Positions 17,527 to 26,445 of a stretch of DNA of 64,000 bases are shown one piece after another (within the stretch, counting starts at the first letter, position 1; every line of letters begins with the position of its first letter). The DNA comes from JBBQLG01 sp038327655 (GTDB lineage Bacteria > Bacteroidota > Bacteroidia > Cytophagales > Spirosomataceae): contig JBBQLG010000014.1 in the NCBI GenBank assembly GCA_038327655.1, positions 1 through 64,000 of the forward strand, written 5' to 3'. Under the pieces are notes generated by a model. That model made no database searches and was not told the DNA's origin. It saw only the letters and a program-made list of their open reading frames with translations. The position numbers and the translations under genes were made by a program.

Positions 17527-20500
17527 TCAGCGGGTGAAATGGCGCTTAACCGGCCGGTCGGTTGGCAGGTATAGGGTAAACGTTGCCCCCGCACCGGGCT
17601 GGCTGCTGGCCGTGATGGCCCCGCCATGATTAGCCGCTACCTTTTCGCAGATGGCTAAGCCAATGCCGGTGCCAGCGTATTGGTTTCGCCCGCTCAGCCG
17701 CTGGAAAACCTGGAAAATGCGGTCTACGTACTTCTCGTCAAAGCCGATCCCATTATCAATTATCTCGATGCAGTGATAAAGCGCAGCCGTGCGGACCGGC
17801 TTCACCGTGGGGGGCAGCTCGTTCTGGAAGGCCAGCCTGTAAGCTATGCGAATAACGGGTTTCACATCGGCCCGGCGAAACTTCAGGGCATTGCTGAGCA
17901 GGTTCTGAAAAAGCTGCTCCAACTGCGACCGGTCTCCCTGAATGGCCGGGAGATCCTCAGTAAAACTAACGGTGGCTTCGGTTTCCTGGATGCGCAGGTC
18001 CAGGTCGGTCAGCACGGTAGTCAGTACATCGGTCAGCGGTACGGTATCGATCCTTTCCTGCTGGGTAGCAATGCGCGAGTAGGTGAGCAAGTCCCGAATC
18101 AGGGTAGACATGCGGTTGGCCGCTGCCTGCATCCGTTCCAGGTGGGCAACGCCATCACCCAACTGACTGGCGTACTGGCTTTTGAGCAGATCACCGAAGG
18201 CCTGAATCTTGCGCAGCGGCTCCTGTAAATCGTGCGAGGCCACGTAAGCGAACTTTTCGAGGTTGCTGTTGGAGCGGCTCAGCAGGCTGTTGATGGCCGA
18301 CAATTCATTATTGGCCGCAACGGTTTCTTCGTTACTGGCGGCCAATTCCTCGTTAGTAGCGGATAGTTCTTCGTTGGTAGCGGCCAATTCCTCGGTTCGC
18401 TTCTGCACCTGCTGTTCCAGATCCTCCCGCGCCATCCGTTGCACGGTAATGTCCTGTGTAACGCCAACAATTTTAATGGGCTGACCATCAAGCTGATAAA
18501 TGGGCTGACCGGATGCTTTCAGCCAGTGCGGGGTGCCATCGGGCCACCAGACCTGGTATTCGGCATGGTAGGTGGTCCGGGTCTCAACCGCGTGGGCCAC
18601 GGCCTGTTGCACCCGGTCCCGGTCGTCAGGAACAATTATGTTCAGCAGGTCCGGGAAGTTAAAAACGGCATCGGGTGTTTGTCCGTAGTTGGCTTTGCAC
18701 TGGGGCGTACAGATCATCAGCCCCGTTTCGAGTTCGAGTTCGTAAGACCCCAACTGCCCGGCGTCTAAAGCTAAAGTCAATCGCTGGTTGGTCTGGAACA
18801 AATCGGCCTGAGCGGCTTCTACCTTCCGGCGGGCCAGCACCTGTTCGGATACGTCAATGGCCGTTTGCAGAATGGCATACACCGCCCCAACCTCGTTGCG
18901 CAGGGGTTTCAGTGTCAGGTCAAAATAATACGTGCCCGTCACACCCTCAATGGTCAGATTGGCCGGCGCACCCGTTGCGTTGTAGGCTTCGCCGGTGGCA
19001 AATACCTGCTCTAACAGGCGTAGGGTATGGCCACCGTCGGTTGCCGACAGCACAGACCGAATCGGCTGGTTGAGAATGGACCGGCCCCGGCCAAAGAATT
19101 TAATCATCAGTTCGTTGGCTACTTCTATCCGCATCTCGCGGCCAACGTACAGGCAGGTGGCTACGGGGGCTTCCTCGATCAGGGTGCGGAACCGGGCTTC
19201 GCTCTGCGCCAGGGCCAGAACGGCTTCGTTCTGCCCGGTAATATCGGTATGCACGCCCACCCACTCCCGAATGGTCCCATCGGCGTTGAGCAGTGGAACG
19301 GCCCGGATGGTGAACCGGCCCCAGGTTCCGTTGTGCTGCCGGACCCGGTGCTCGAACACAAACGTCCGGCGTTCGCGAACGGCTTCCTGCCAGGCATCAA
19401 TGGTGGGCTGGGTATCGTCGGGGTGCACGGCACTGGCCCAGCCGTAACCCTGATATTGCTCGTAGGTCTGACCCGTGAGCGATGCCCAGCCCGGTTGTAG
19501 CCCCTCCATCTCCCCCAGGGCGTTGTTGGTCCACAAAATACCCTCTACCGCAGCAATAGCGGCCTGAAACCGGGCTTCGCTTTCTCGTAGTGCCTGTTGC
19601 GACAGTACGCGCTCCGTCACTTCATTAGCCAGGACCATTATCCCGGTTATCGTGTTGGTGGCGTCGTGCAGGGGGGTGTAGAGCAGGTCGAAATAAACGT
19701 CTTCCAGCTTATGCTGCCGGTTTAGTTTTACCAGCAGGTTGTTCCCGGCAAAGGGCACACCAGTGTCATAAACCCCTTCCAGCAGTTCGATATAGCCCTG
19801 TCCCTTTATTTCGGGCAGCGCGTCGATAACCGGCATACCGATGACGGACGGGTCTTTGTCCCAAACCTCAAAAATCCGATTATTGCCCACCTCAATAACC
19901 ATATTACGGCCGCTAAACAGGCCAATAGCCATTGGAGCCTGTTCGACGATGCTGCGGAAACGGGATTCACTGGCTTTTAACTGCTGACTACTGACAACGG
20001 CAGCAGTAGTTTCGGTACAGGTGACAAAAACCCCGTTTATCTGCCCTTCGTCGCCGTAAGCCGGGCTGTAGCTGAAGGTCCAGTAAACATCTTCCAGCCT
20101 GCCGTTGCGGTAAATAGGAACCAACTGATCTTCGTAAAAAACAGGTTCACCCGTACGCATAACCTGCTCGATGAGCGGCCCAATAAAATCCCAGATTTCG
20201 GGCCATACCTCAGCCCCCCGTTTGCCCACGGCCGGGTGTTTGCCGTTCTCGCCCAGACTAACCCGGTAGGCGTCGTTGTAGAAGCAAAGAAGGTCGGGTC
20301 CCCACCACAGAAACATCGGGAAGGCGGAGTGCAGCACAGTGCCGATGGTAGTGCGCAAACTGAGCGGCCACTGATCGGGGGTGCCCAATGTCGTCGCCGA
20401 CCAGTCGTGCTGGCGGGTGCGCTGCCCCATTTCGCCACCATCGGCTAAAAAGGGGTAGGTGCTGGCGGTAGTCGTTGTGTCCAATGGCTTAATCGATATC

Positions 20501-20538
20501 GTTGATGCAAGATAAGGAACCCGGTTGAATCGAGCCAA
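17527..20538 (-). CDS. Multi-PAS sensor histidine kinase
   Basis: Up to 1003 residues. Five PAS-type sensing units follow each other, recognisable by repeated linkers such as SESRFRSIVEQAPMA, SEARFQAAIAAVEGIL and SEARFRTLIEEAPVAT. A coiled coil rich in EELAATNEELSATNEEL repeats then leads to the HisKA motif FAYVASHDLQEPLRKI and a HATPase domain (NLLSNALKFR, DNGIGFDEKY, GTGIGLAICEK). There is no membrane helix, so it senses in the cytoplasm, and no receiver domain. The start is uncertain: the conserved ADGGEMGQRT region needs a start upstream of the first ATG (20430), so a TTG at 20538 or the in-frame TTG 18 codons later is likely. It has no adjacent response regulator (orphan kinase). Confidence 0.9.
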   Translation of the reverse strand: MARFNRVPYLASTISIKPLDTTTTASTYPFLADGGEMGQRTRQHDWSATTLGTPDQWPLSLRTTIGTVLHSAFPMFLWWGPDLLCFYNDAYRVSLGENGKHPAVGKRGAEVWPEIWDFIGPLIEQVMRTGEPVFYEDQLVPIYRNGRLEDVYWTFSYSPAYGDEGQINGVFVTCTETTAAVVSSQQLKASESRFRSIVEQAPMAIGLFSGRNMVIEVGNNRIFEVWDKDPSVIGMPVIDALPEIKGQGYIELLEGVYDTGVPFAGNNLLVKLNRQHKLEDVYFDLLYTPLHDATNTITGIMVLANEVTERVLSQQALRESEARFQAAIAAVEGILWTNNALGEMEGLQPGWASLTGQTYEQYQGYGWASAVHPDDTQPTIDAWQEAVRERRTFVFEHRVRQHNGTWGRFTIRAVPLLNADGTIREWVGVHTDITGQNEAVLALAQSEARFRTLIEEAPVATCLYVGREMRIEVANELMIKFFGRGRSILNQPIRSVLSATDGGHTLRLLEQVFATGEAYNATGAPANLTIEGVTGTYYFDLTLKPLRNEVGAVYAILQTAIDVSEQVLARRKVEAAQADLFQTNQRLTLALDAGQLGSYELELETGLMICTPQCKANYGQTPDAVFNFPDLLNIIVPDDRDRVQQAVAHAVETRTTYHAEYQVWWPDGTPHWLKASGQPIYQLDGQPIKIVGVTQDITVQRMAREDLEQQVQKRTEELAATNEELSATNEELAASNEETVAANNELSAINSLLSRSNSNLEKFAYVASHDLQEPLRKIQAFGDLLKSQYASQLGDGVAHLERMQAAANRMSTLIRDLLTYSRIATQQERIDTVPLTDVLTTVLTDLDLRIQETEATVSFTEDLPAIQGDRSQLEQLFQNLLSNALKFRRADVKPVIRIAYRLAFQNELPPTVKPVRTAALYHCIEIIDNGIGFDEKYVDRIFQVFQRLSGRNQYAGTGIGLAICEKVAANHGGAITASSQPGAGATFTLYLPTDRPVKRHFTR

Positions 20539-20566
20539 ATCAAAGACGTATTGTTATTTCCCGTTG

Positions 20567-22068
20567 TTAACCGGCTGATTTCTTCTTTTTCTTCCCCGCT
20601 CCGGCAGCAGCTATGAGCGGGGCGGTGTATTGCTCGTACAAGTCAAATAAGAACTCGATGCGCCGTGCCTCGTTCAGAAAGGCCGCCGGACGGTAGCATA
20701 GGTCGCCGATTTGGTGAGCGGCAACCGGATGTAATACTGCCCAAACTCCTCCGAGATGCGCATATTCATCTGGTGGTCCATGAGCCACAGGGCCACCTGC
20801 GCAATCTGGGCCGGAAACTCTTCGTACTCAATGCCGCAAAACCGGTCCACGTCCACCAGCACGAGGTCGTTGACACTCACGAACTGCTGCCCTTTTTGCA
20901 GGGCTTTGATCATGTCGATTTCCAGCAGCCGCAGTTCCCGGTAGGTGATAATCAGAAAGTTGCCGCAGTTACAGGCCGGGTCCAGAAACCGAAGGTTCGC
21001 CAATTTGCCGTGAAAAGCCGTGAGCTTCCGTTTATCAAGCTGTATGCTTTGAAACTCGCGCCGGAGGTCGTCCAGAAACAGCGGCTTAATCACTTTCAGA
21101 ATGTTCTTTTCCGAGGTGTAATGTGCCCCCAGATTCCGCCGTTCCACGGGGTTCATCACCGACTGAAACAGCGACCCGAACATAGCGGGCGAAATGCGGC
21201 CCCAGTCCAGCGCACAGCAGTCGAGCAACATCTGCCGCATGGCCCGGTCGAAGGTCGGAATCATCAGCGGTTCGGCGAACAGTTTGCCATTCACGTAGGG
21301 AAACTGCGCCAGGGCATCATCTAAGTTTTTCGGGCGTTTATCGGCGGGCGTGTTCAGGATCTGAAACAGCATGGCCATCTGCGAACCGAGGTCAAAGCCA
21401 TCGTCGCGGGTGTTCTGGCTCAGGTAATCCTGATAAATACCCTTGTCGAAAATACTGGTATCGTCGGCAAACAGGCAGAACAGCAGCCGCACCAGATACA
21501 CTTCCAGCGTATGCCCCTCGTAGCCAACCGCTTTCAGTTTGTCGTGCAGACTGCCCATCAGTTGCGCGGCCTGAATGTTAACGGGGTCTTCTTCCTTGTA
21601 GGTCCGTTTCTGGTAGCCGAGCATAAACCCGAACTCCTTCACGTGCAGGTGCAGATCGGCCAGCAGAAACTCGTGCGGTCCGTCGGTACGGGGGGCCGGT
21701 GTGTTCTCTTCCAGATCATAGAGCCGGAAACGGGCAAAGTCCGACACCAGCACGTAGCGGGGCAGTTCGTGGTCTTTCAGCCCGACGAAGTAATCGACGG
21801 CCTGTTTGTAGGCATCGTTTAAGCTCCGCCCGCGCGATTTATGTTCGACCACCAGCGTACCGGGCCAGAACAGATCAACAAAGCCTTTGCTGCGACCGGG
21901 CCGTTCCACGGCTTTCTCAAACTGCGCCAGCCGTCGGCGGGTGACGCCAAAAACGGTGAAGAAATCATCCCAGAACGACTTGGCTTCGGCATCTTCCGAG
22001 GTATCGTCTTTCCATTCATTGGCAAACCGCAGGGCGCGGTCTTTAATCTCAGTCCAGCTCAGTGCCAT
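20567..22068 (-). pseudogene. MmeI-type restriction-modification enzyme, internally deleted
   Basis: The N-terminal 464-codon frame (22068-20674) has the nuclease motif of MmeI-type (type IIL) enzymes: Asp65-x9-Glu75-x-Lys77 in FVDLFWPGTLVVEHKS, then the helical spacer and methyltransferase motif I as DPACNCGNFL (the usual second residue after the Cys is Gly, here Asn). It runs to RLPLTKSAT and then leaves the family sequence. In the next frame the DNA continues as DLCYRPAAFLNEARRIEFLF...YEQYTAPL to a stop at 20567, which is the normal extreme C-terminus of this family. So the NPPY motif, the rest of the methyltransferase and the target-recognition domain are missing. From usual lengths of ~900 residues, some 400 codons were lost at a junction near 20708. 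Function is almost certainly destroyed. Confidence 0.85.
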
Positions 22069-22310
22069 TTGCTGTCAATAAAAGGTAGGAACAGGTGAAT
22101 TAAGCAGCAAAGTAACAAACCCGGACGGAGAAACGGGTAAAACATACGACCGGGGTTCATTCACCGGCCAATCAGCCGGTATAGTATGTGGCCGAATTTT
22201 TATAAATTGTACGAACAAATTGAGCAGTTTTCACGTACTGCTGAGTGCAGTGTTGACTGCACAGGCTGTAATTCACCTCAATCCAGCAATTAAACCAAGG
22301 CAATTGAGTC

Positions 22311-22478
22311 ATGAAAATCACAAAACGCATAATAGCCGCTTCGGCAAAGAACAGCTCTGTCTTACAACAGATTAGGGCGGATAAAAAGGCACTCCGGGAG
22401 CGTTGCGCGGCCATCGGCGCAACGGGCGATGCATTAACGAATGACAAGAAAAGCACCAAATCCGTATCGCTGTCATAA
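22311..22478 (+). CDS. Small basic protein, 55 residues, first gene of a two-gene cassette
   Basis: ATG 22311 to TAA 22478. It starts KITKRIIAASAKNSSVLQQI and is Lys/Ala-rich, probably helical. It overlaps the following gene by 38 bases in a different frame, which suggests translational coupling. Base composition over 22.2-22.96 kb is more AT-rich than the neighbours, suggesting transfer. Small basic gene plus larger gene with overlap resembles toxin-antitoxin cassettes, but neither product is a recognised toxin. It could be a chance ORF. Confidence 0.5.
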   Translation: MKITKRIIAASAKNSSVLQQIRADKKALRERCAAIGATGDALTNDKKSTKSVSLS

Positions 22479-22959
22479 GGACTACGAAACAGACCGAATT
22501 TTTTACGAATTCCAGACGGACCAGAACATTCGCTACAGGGCGTACTTTTCTGATTATGGATACATGTTCGGCACTCATACCCTCAACTGCCGATTCTATT
22601 CGTTTGATTTAGTTGTAATCGGTGCCCTTCGCCCGCCCAGGTTTACTCCCGTTGACAACCGAATTGCCGATACAGTCCGGGGTTGCTTTGCTGAAATTTT
22701 TCAGTCACTCGACAATGTTATCATTGCCGCATACGACAGTACCGACAAAGGGGAGTTTGCCCGGCAACGGAAGTTTAACGCATGGTTCAATGAGGCAGAC
22801 GATGCGTTTAACCACATCGAAAAAGTTGATTTCAACGTAGCCACGGAAGACTACACATTGTTAACCTCGGTATTCCTCTACACCGACCTGCCTGAAAAAG
22901 AAGAAGTGCTGGCCACCTACCAGTTAATTTTAGAGGGCGGTAATATACCATTAGCTTAG
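22441..22959 (+). CDS. Hypothetical protein, possibly DUF6169 family
   Basis: 172 residues: YRCHKDYETDRIFYEFQTDQ at the start, then RAYFSDYGYMFGTHTLNCRF and DTVRGCFAEIFQSLDNVIIA. The alternating beta and helix pattern, and the wording of the first strands, recall the DUF6169 proteins of Bacteroidota, but this is from memory and not certain. No membrane or signal segment. It overlaps the 55-residue gene upstream and is AT-rich relative to its surroundings. It is probably an accessory gene brought in next to the decayed MmeI-type gene. Confidence 0.65.
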   Translation: MTRKAPNPYRCHKDYETDRIFYEFQTDQNIRYRAYFSDYGYMFGTHTLNCRFYSFDLVVIGALRPPRFTPVDNRIADTVRGCFAEIFQSLDNVIIAAYDSTDKGEFARQRKFNAWFNEADDAFNHIEKVDFNVATEDYTLLTSVFLYTDLPEKEEVLATYQLILEGGNIPLA

Positions 22960-23005
22960 TGGCGATGCCTTGTATACCGTAGCCCGCAACCCACCGAATA
23001 CCTTA

Positions 23006-24022
23006 TCAATCCAGCATCACCATCGCCTTAATAACGCCGTTGGCCGGGTCAAGCAAACCGGCGAATTCGTCGCCCACCCGGCTGAAGTCAACGCGGTGCG
23101 TGATGTAGGTAATAGGGTCAATTTGGCCGTTTTTCAGGGCAGCAATCACCTGGTTAAAATCGGCGCGGGTAGCATTCCGGCTGCTCATCAGGGTGGCTTC
23201 GCGCTTGTGAAATTCGGGGTGATTTACACTGATGTCGCCTTTTTGTAAGCCGACCAGCCCGTAGCGGCCACCATGCGCCAGGTACGAAAACGCCTGATTG
23301 ATGGCCCGCAGGCTTCCGGTCGCATCCATAACGACGGTAGGCATATCGCCATTGGTGATGGAACTAAGTTGCTCCGTTACATCCGCATCCGCAGCATGGA
23401 TAGTGTGCGTAAGGCCCAGTTTTTCGCGGCAGAAGGTCAGGCGTGATTCGTTGAGATCAAGGGCAATAACGGTCGCACCGGCAATGCGGGCAAATTCCAT
23501 AATGCCCAACCCGATGGGTCCGGCACCGACCACGAGCACAAACTCACCGGCCCGGACATCGACCCGGCGTACGCCATGCGCACCAATGGCCAGCGGCTCC
23601 ACTAAGGCCAGTTCGTCGAAACCCAGCCCGTCGCCATGCACCAGGGCAGGTATCGGCACGGTGATGTACTCCGACATCCCGCCATCAATGTGTACGCCGA
23701 ACACCCGAATGTTTACGCAGCAATTCGGTTTGCCGGATCGACAGGCAATGCAGTGGCCGCAGTTAAAATACGGGATAAATGTAACGGCCTCTCCCGCAAC
23801 AAAATCAGTATCTCCATTGGCCATTACGAACTCAGCCGCCAGTTCATGGCCCAGAATCCGGGGGTAGCTGAAGAACGGCTGCGTGCCCTCGAAGGCGTGT
23901 AAATCCGTGCCGCAGATGCCAATCTGTTTCACCCTGAGGAGCGCATATCCCGGTTGCAGGTCGGGCTGTTCGGCCTGTTTGTACGCAAACTGACCGGGGG
24001 TGGTGCATACTAAAGTTTGCAT
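23006..24022 (-). CDS. Zinc-dependent alcohol dehydrogenase (medium-chain family), fucose operon
   Basis: 338 residues. Catalytic zinc ligands are visible as Cys37 (IGICGTDLH), His59 and Glu60 (LGHELAAEF); a structural zinc loop follows with four Cys in NCGHCIACRSGKPNCC; the NAD motif is GAGPIGLGIM. It oxidises a sugar alcohol or sugar acid. Its start overlaps the stop of the SDR upstream (TGATG), so it is translationally coupled to it. With the fucosidase at 24827 this points to L-fucose catabolism, probably a later step such as oxidation of 2-keto-3-deoxy-L-fuconate or a related acid. The exact step cannot be fixed from sequence alone. Confidence 0.88.
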   Translation of the reverse strand: MQTLVCTTPGQFAYKQAEQPDLQPGYALLRVKQIGICGTDLHAFEGTQPFFSYPRILGHELAAEFVMANGDTDFVAGEAVTFIPYFNCGHCIACRSGKPNCCVNIRVFGVHIDGGMSEYITVPIPALVHGDGLGFDELALVEPLAIGAHGVRRVDVRAGEFVLVVGAGPIGLGIMEFARIAGATVIALDLNESRLTFCREKLGLTHTIHAADADVTEQLSSITNGDMPTVVMDATGSLRAINQAFSYLAHGGRYGLVGLQKGDISVNHPEFHKREATLMSSRNATRADFNQVIAALKNGQIDPITYITHRVDFSRVGDEFAGLLDPANGVIKAMVMLD

Positions 24023-24810
24023 CAGGAATTGGCCAAAGCCCGGTCTAAATGAACGTAACCCCCATCCACATACAACAACTGCCCCGTGGTGTGGCTCGAC
24101 CGTGCCGACAACAGAAAAGCCGCCGTATTGGCAATTTCCCCGGCCGTCGTCATGCGGTTCTCGAGCGGGATGTGGGACACGATGGCTGCGAGTTTTTCGT
24201 CAGGGTTGGGCAGCGTCTGAATCCAGCGTTCGTAGAGCGGTGTCCAGCATTCGGCGACCACAATTGCATTGACCCGGATACCATATTTCAGCAGTTCCAC
24301 CGCCCATTCGCGGGTGAGGGCATTGCGCCCGCCGTTGGCCGCAGCATACGCCGACGTGCCCCCCTGCCCGGTTTCGGCCGTTTTGGAGGTGATATTCACA
24401 ATAGCACCCTTCGATGCTTTCAAGGCGGGCAGGGCGTGGTGGGCCATCAGGTAATAATGCACGACGTTTTTGTGCAGCGACGCCATGAATCGCTCGTAAT
24501 CGCCGGACTCCAGCCCAACACCGTCGTTTTCACCGGCGTTGTTTACTAACCCGTCGATCCGCCCGAACTCGGCCAGCACCGCCTTTACCGCTTTCTCCGA
24601 CTCCTCGGGCCGGTTCAGTTCGGCTACCACCTGAAACGCCCGTTGCCCCGTGGCTTCAACGGCGGCTACCGTTGCCCGGTTATGCTCCTCCGTGCGGCCC
24701 ACGATTACCGGAATGGCTCCTTCAGCGGCCAGCACCTTTACAATGCCTTCGCCAATGCCCCTGGCACCGCCGGTAACAATAATTACTTTATCCTGAAGCT
24801 GTAGATTCAT
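24022..24810 (-). CDS. SDR, L-fucose dehydrogenase-like, lacks the usual catalytic Lys
   Basis: 262 residues. The cofactor motif TGGARGIGEG and NNAGENDGVGLE are present, and the C-terminus is SSHTTGQLLYVDGGYVHLDR, the pattern of the L-fucose dehydrogenase branch of SDRs. The active-site segment reads TSAYAAANGGRNALT: the Tyr is present, but the position three residues on that is Lys in classical SDRs is Asn (AAC). The neighbouring NGGRNALTREWA segment looks conserved as a block, so this may be a property of the subfamily. It sits between fucosidase (16-base gap) and the zinc dehydrogenase (coupled), so it should oxidise L-fucose or a product of it. Cytosolic. Confidence 0.85.
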   Translation of the reverse strand: MNLQLQDKVIIVTGGARGIGEGIVKVLAAEGAIPVIVGRTEEHNRATVAAVEATGQRAFQVVAELNRPEESEKAVKAVLAEFGRIDGLVNNAGENDGVGLESGDYERFMASLHKNVVHYYLMAHHALPALKASKGAIVNITSKTAETGQGGTSAYAAANGGRNALTREWAVELLKYGIRVNAIVVAECWTPLYERWIQTLPNPDEKLAAIVSHIPLENRMTTAGEIANTAAFLLSARSSHTTGQLLYVDGGYVHLDRALANS

Positions 24811-24826
24811 CGCTAATCCCTCCTGA

Positions 24827-26344
24827 CTATTTTGTCGTGATTTTAAACACCGTGGCCATGTTGTCGGGCACCTGAGCGGGCGCGGTTATGGCTAAACCCG
24901 CATCGGCCAGTTCCCATTTGAGCTTGTCTTTCGCGCCGAGCATGGTAATGCCCGTTATCGTCACCGGCGTTTTTAGCTGCTTTTTAGCAAATGATTCAAG
25001 CTGTATTTTCTGACCCGGTGCGGGCATACCGAGCATGGTCGCGTAAATCACCTTCCCCTTCGTGGTGAAGCGAATGTCTTTGGCTGAATACTTGATCTTG
25101 GCGAACTGCTGATGATTATCGAAGCTGCCCTCCGGCTCCTTGGTCGGGCCTTCGCCATAGGTGTACCACGACCGCGTGGCGTAAATAGACTCGCCATTGG
25201 TGGCCAACCACTTCCCGATTTTCAGCAGTGCATCTTTCTGTTCCGCCGGAATGGTGCCGTCGGCTTTGGGGGAAAGGTTTAGCAGCAGCACGCCGTTTTT
25301 GCTCACGATGTCGATCAGAATATGCAGGATATCTTCGGTGGGCTTGTACTGAAGATCATTCGTGTAGCACCAGCTTCCCTTGCTGATTGTTTCGTCGGTC
25401 ATCCAGGCCGTCGTGTCCAAGCGGTTCTTGCGGGATTTTTCCAGATCGTCTACACTCACCGACAGCGGCAGGTCGCTCTGTTTCCGCACGATTACTACCT
25501 CCTGTTTCTTTTTGGCGGCCTCGTTCAGGTAATAGGCGCAAAATTTCTGGCGGTATTTTTCGGGAAGCTGATCCAGCCACGAGTCGAACCAGATGATGTC
25601 CGGGCTGTAGCCGTCGATGACTTCTTTCAGCTTACCAAACCACATCGTCTCGTTCCATTCGGCTTCGGGCACCCAGCCGTACAGCAACCGCAGTTTCGGG
25701 TCGGTCGAGGTAGGGGGCAATCCCTGAATGAATGGATAATGGCTGTTCTCCCACTTTTTTTCGTCCGGCTTATCGGCGTACCGCTGCAAATGCCGGTCGT
25801 GGTGAAACGTGGTGATGAGCTTCATGTTACGCGCCCGGATGGCTTTGGCCAGTTCGCCGGTAATGTCGCGCTTCGGCCCCATGTCTTTGGCGTTCCAGGG
25901 GGTGGCTTTACTGGCCCACATCGCAAAGCCATCGTGGTGCTCGGCTACCGGACCGGCAAAACGGGCACCGGCTTTTTTAAACAGATCCGCCCATTCGTCG
26001 GCGTTGAAGTGTTCCGCTTTGAACATCGGCACGAAATCGTGGTACCCGAATTTATCCGGTGTTCCGTAGGTTTCGACGTGGTGTTTGTACTCTTTACGCC
26101 CCTCGAAATGCATGTTCCGGAGATACCATTCGTCGCCAAACGCCGGTACCGAATACACGCCCCAGTGGAAGTAAATGCCGAATTTGGCGTCTTTGAACCA
26201 TTCCGGGGCTTCGGTATGCCGGGCGAGCGATGCCCAGTCTTCGGTGTACGGAGCCTGTTTAGCCGCTTGCCCATATACGGTCCGGGCCAGCATACTCAGC
26301 AACAGCACCCCCGAAAAAGTCTTGATAAGAGCCATACGATTCAT
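24827..26344 (-). CDS. Alpha-L-fucosidase, GH29, secreted; first gene of fucose operon
   Basis: 505 residues with a signal peptide (MALIKTFSGVLLLSMLARTVYG); the true start is ATG 26344 or the ATG 9 bases later. GH29 signatures: WFKDAKFGIYFHWGVYSVPA, GPVAEHHDGFAMW and the nucleophile Asp254 in DIIWFDSWLDQ. The C-terminal ~110 residues are a beta-sandwich. It is much longer than the fucosidase at 8003 and belongs to a different GH29 branch. It leads an operon with the SDR and zinc dehydrogenase that together should release fucose outside and oxidise it inside the cell. No transporter or kinase/isomerase gene is adjacent, which fits the oxidative fucose route. Confidence 0.92.
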   Translation of the reverse strand: MNRMALIKTFSGVLLLSMLARTVYGQAAKQAPYTEDWASLARHTEAPEWFKDAKFGIYFHWGVYSVPAFGDEWYLRNMHFEGRKEYKHHVETYGTPDKFGYHDFVPMFKAEHFNADEWADLFKKAGARFAGPVAEHHDGFAMWASKATPWNAKDMGPKRDITGELAKAIRARNMKLITTFHHDRHLQRYADKPDEKKWENSHYPFIQGLPPTSTDPKLRLLYGWVPEAEWNETMWFGKLKEVIDGYSPDIIWFDSWLDQLPEKYRQKFCAYYLNEAAKKKQEVVIVRKQSDLPLSVSVDDLEKSRKNRLDTTAWMTDETISKGSWCYTNDLQYKPTEDILHILIDIVSKNGVLLLNLSPKADGTIPAEQKDALLKIGKWLATNGESIYATRSWYTYGEGPTKEPEGSFDNHQQFAKIKYSAKDIRFTTKGKVIYATMLGMPAPGQKIQLESFAKKQLKTPVTITGITMLGAKDKLKWELADAGLAITAPAQVPDNMATVFKITTK

Positions 26345-26445
26345 AGTGAAAGGGTTTGTGAGGAATCGTAGTACAAATGCAGTCCGGGTTAAAACTTACT
26401 CAATCCGACAGGCTAACGCCGGGTTAAGATGGCGTTGGCTTACCC

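Noticed and set aside
22172..22459. 95-codon minus-strand frame near the two-gene cassette
   Set aside because: No start context, Cys/Phe-rich unlikely protein, and it overlaps the plus-strand cassette in which the larger gene is well supported.
25322..26371. 349-codon plus-strand open frame opposite the GH29 fucosidase
   Set aside because: It is a GC-rich shadow of the fucosidase, whose signal peptide, catalytic residues and operon context are clear.
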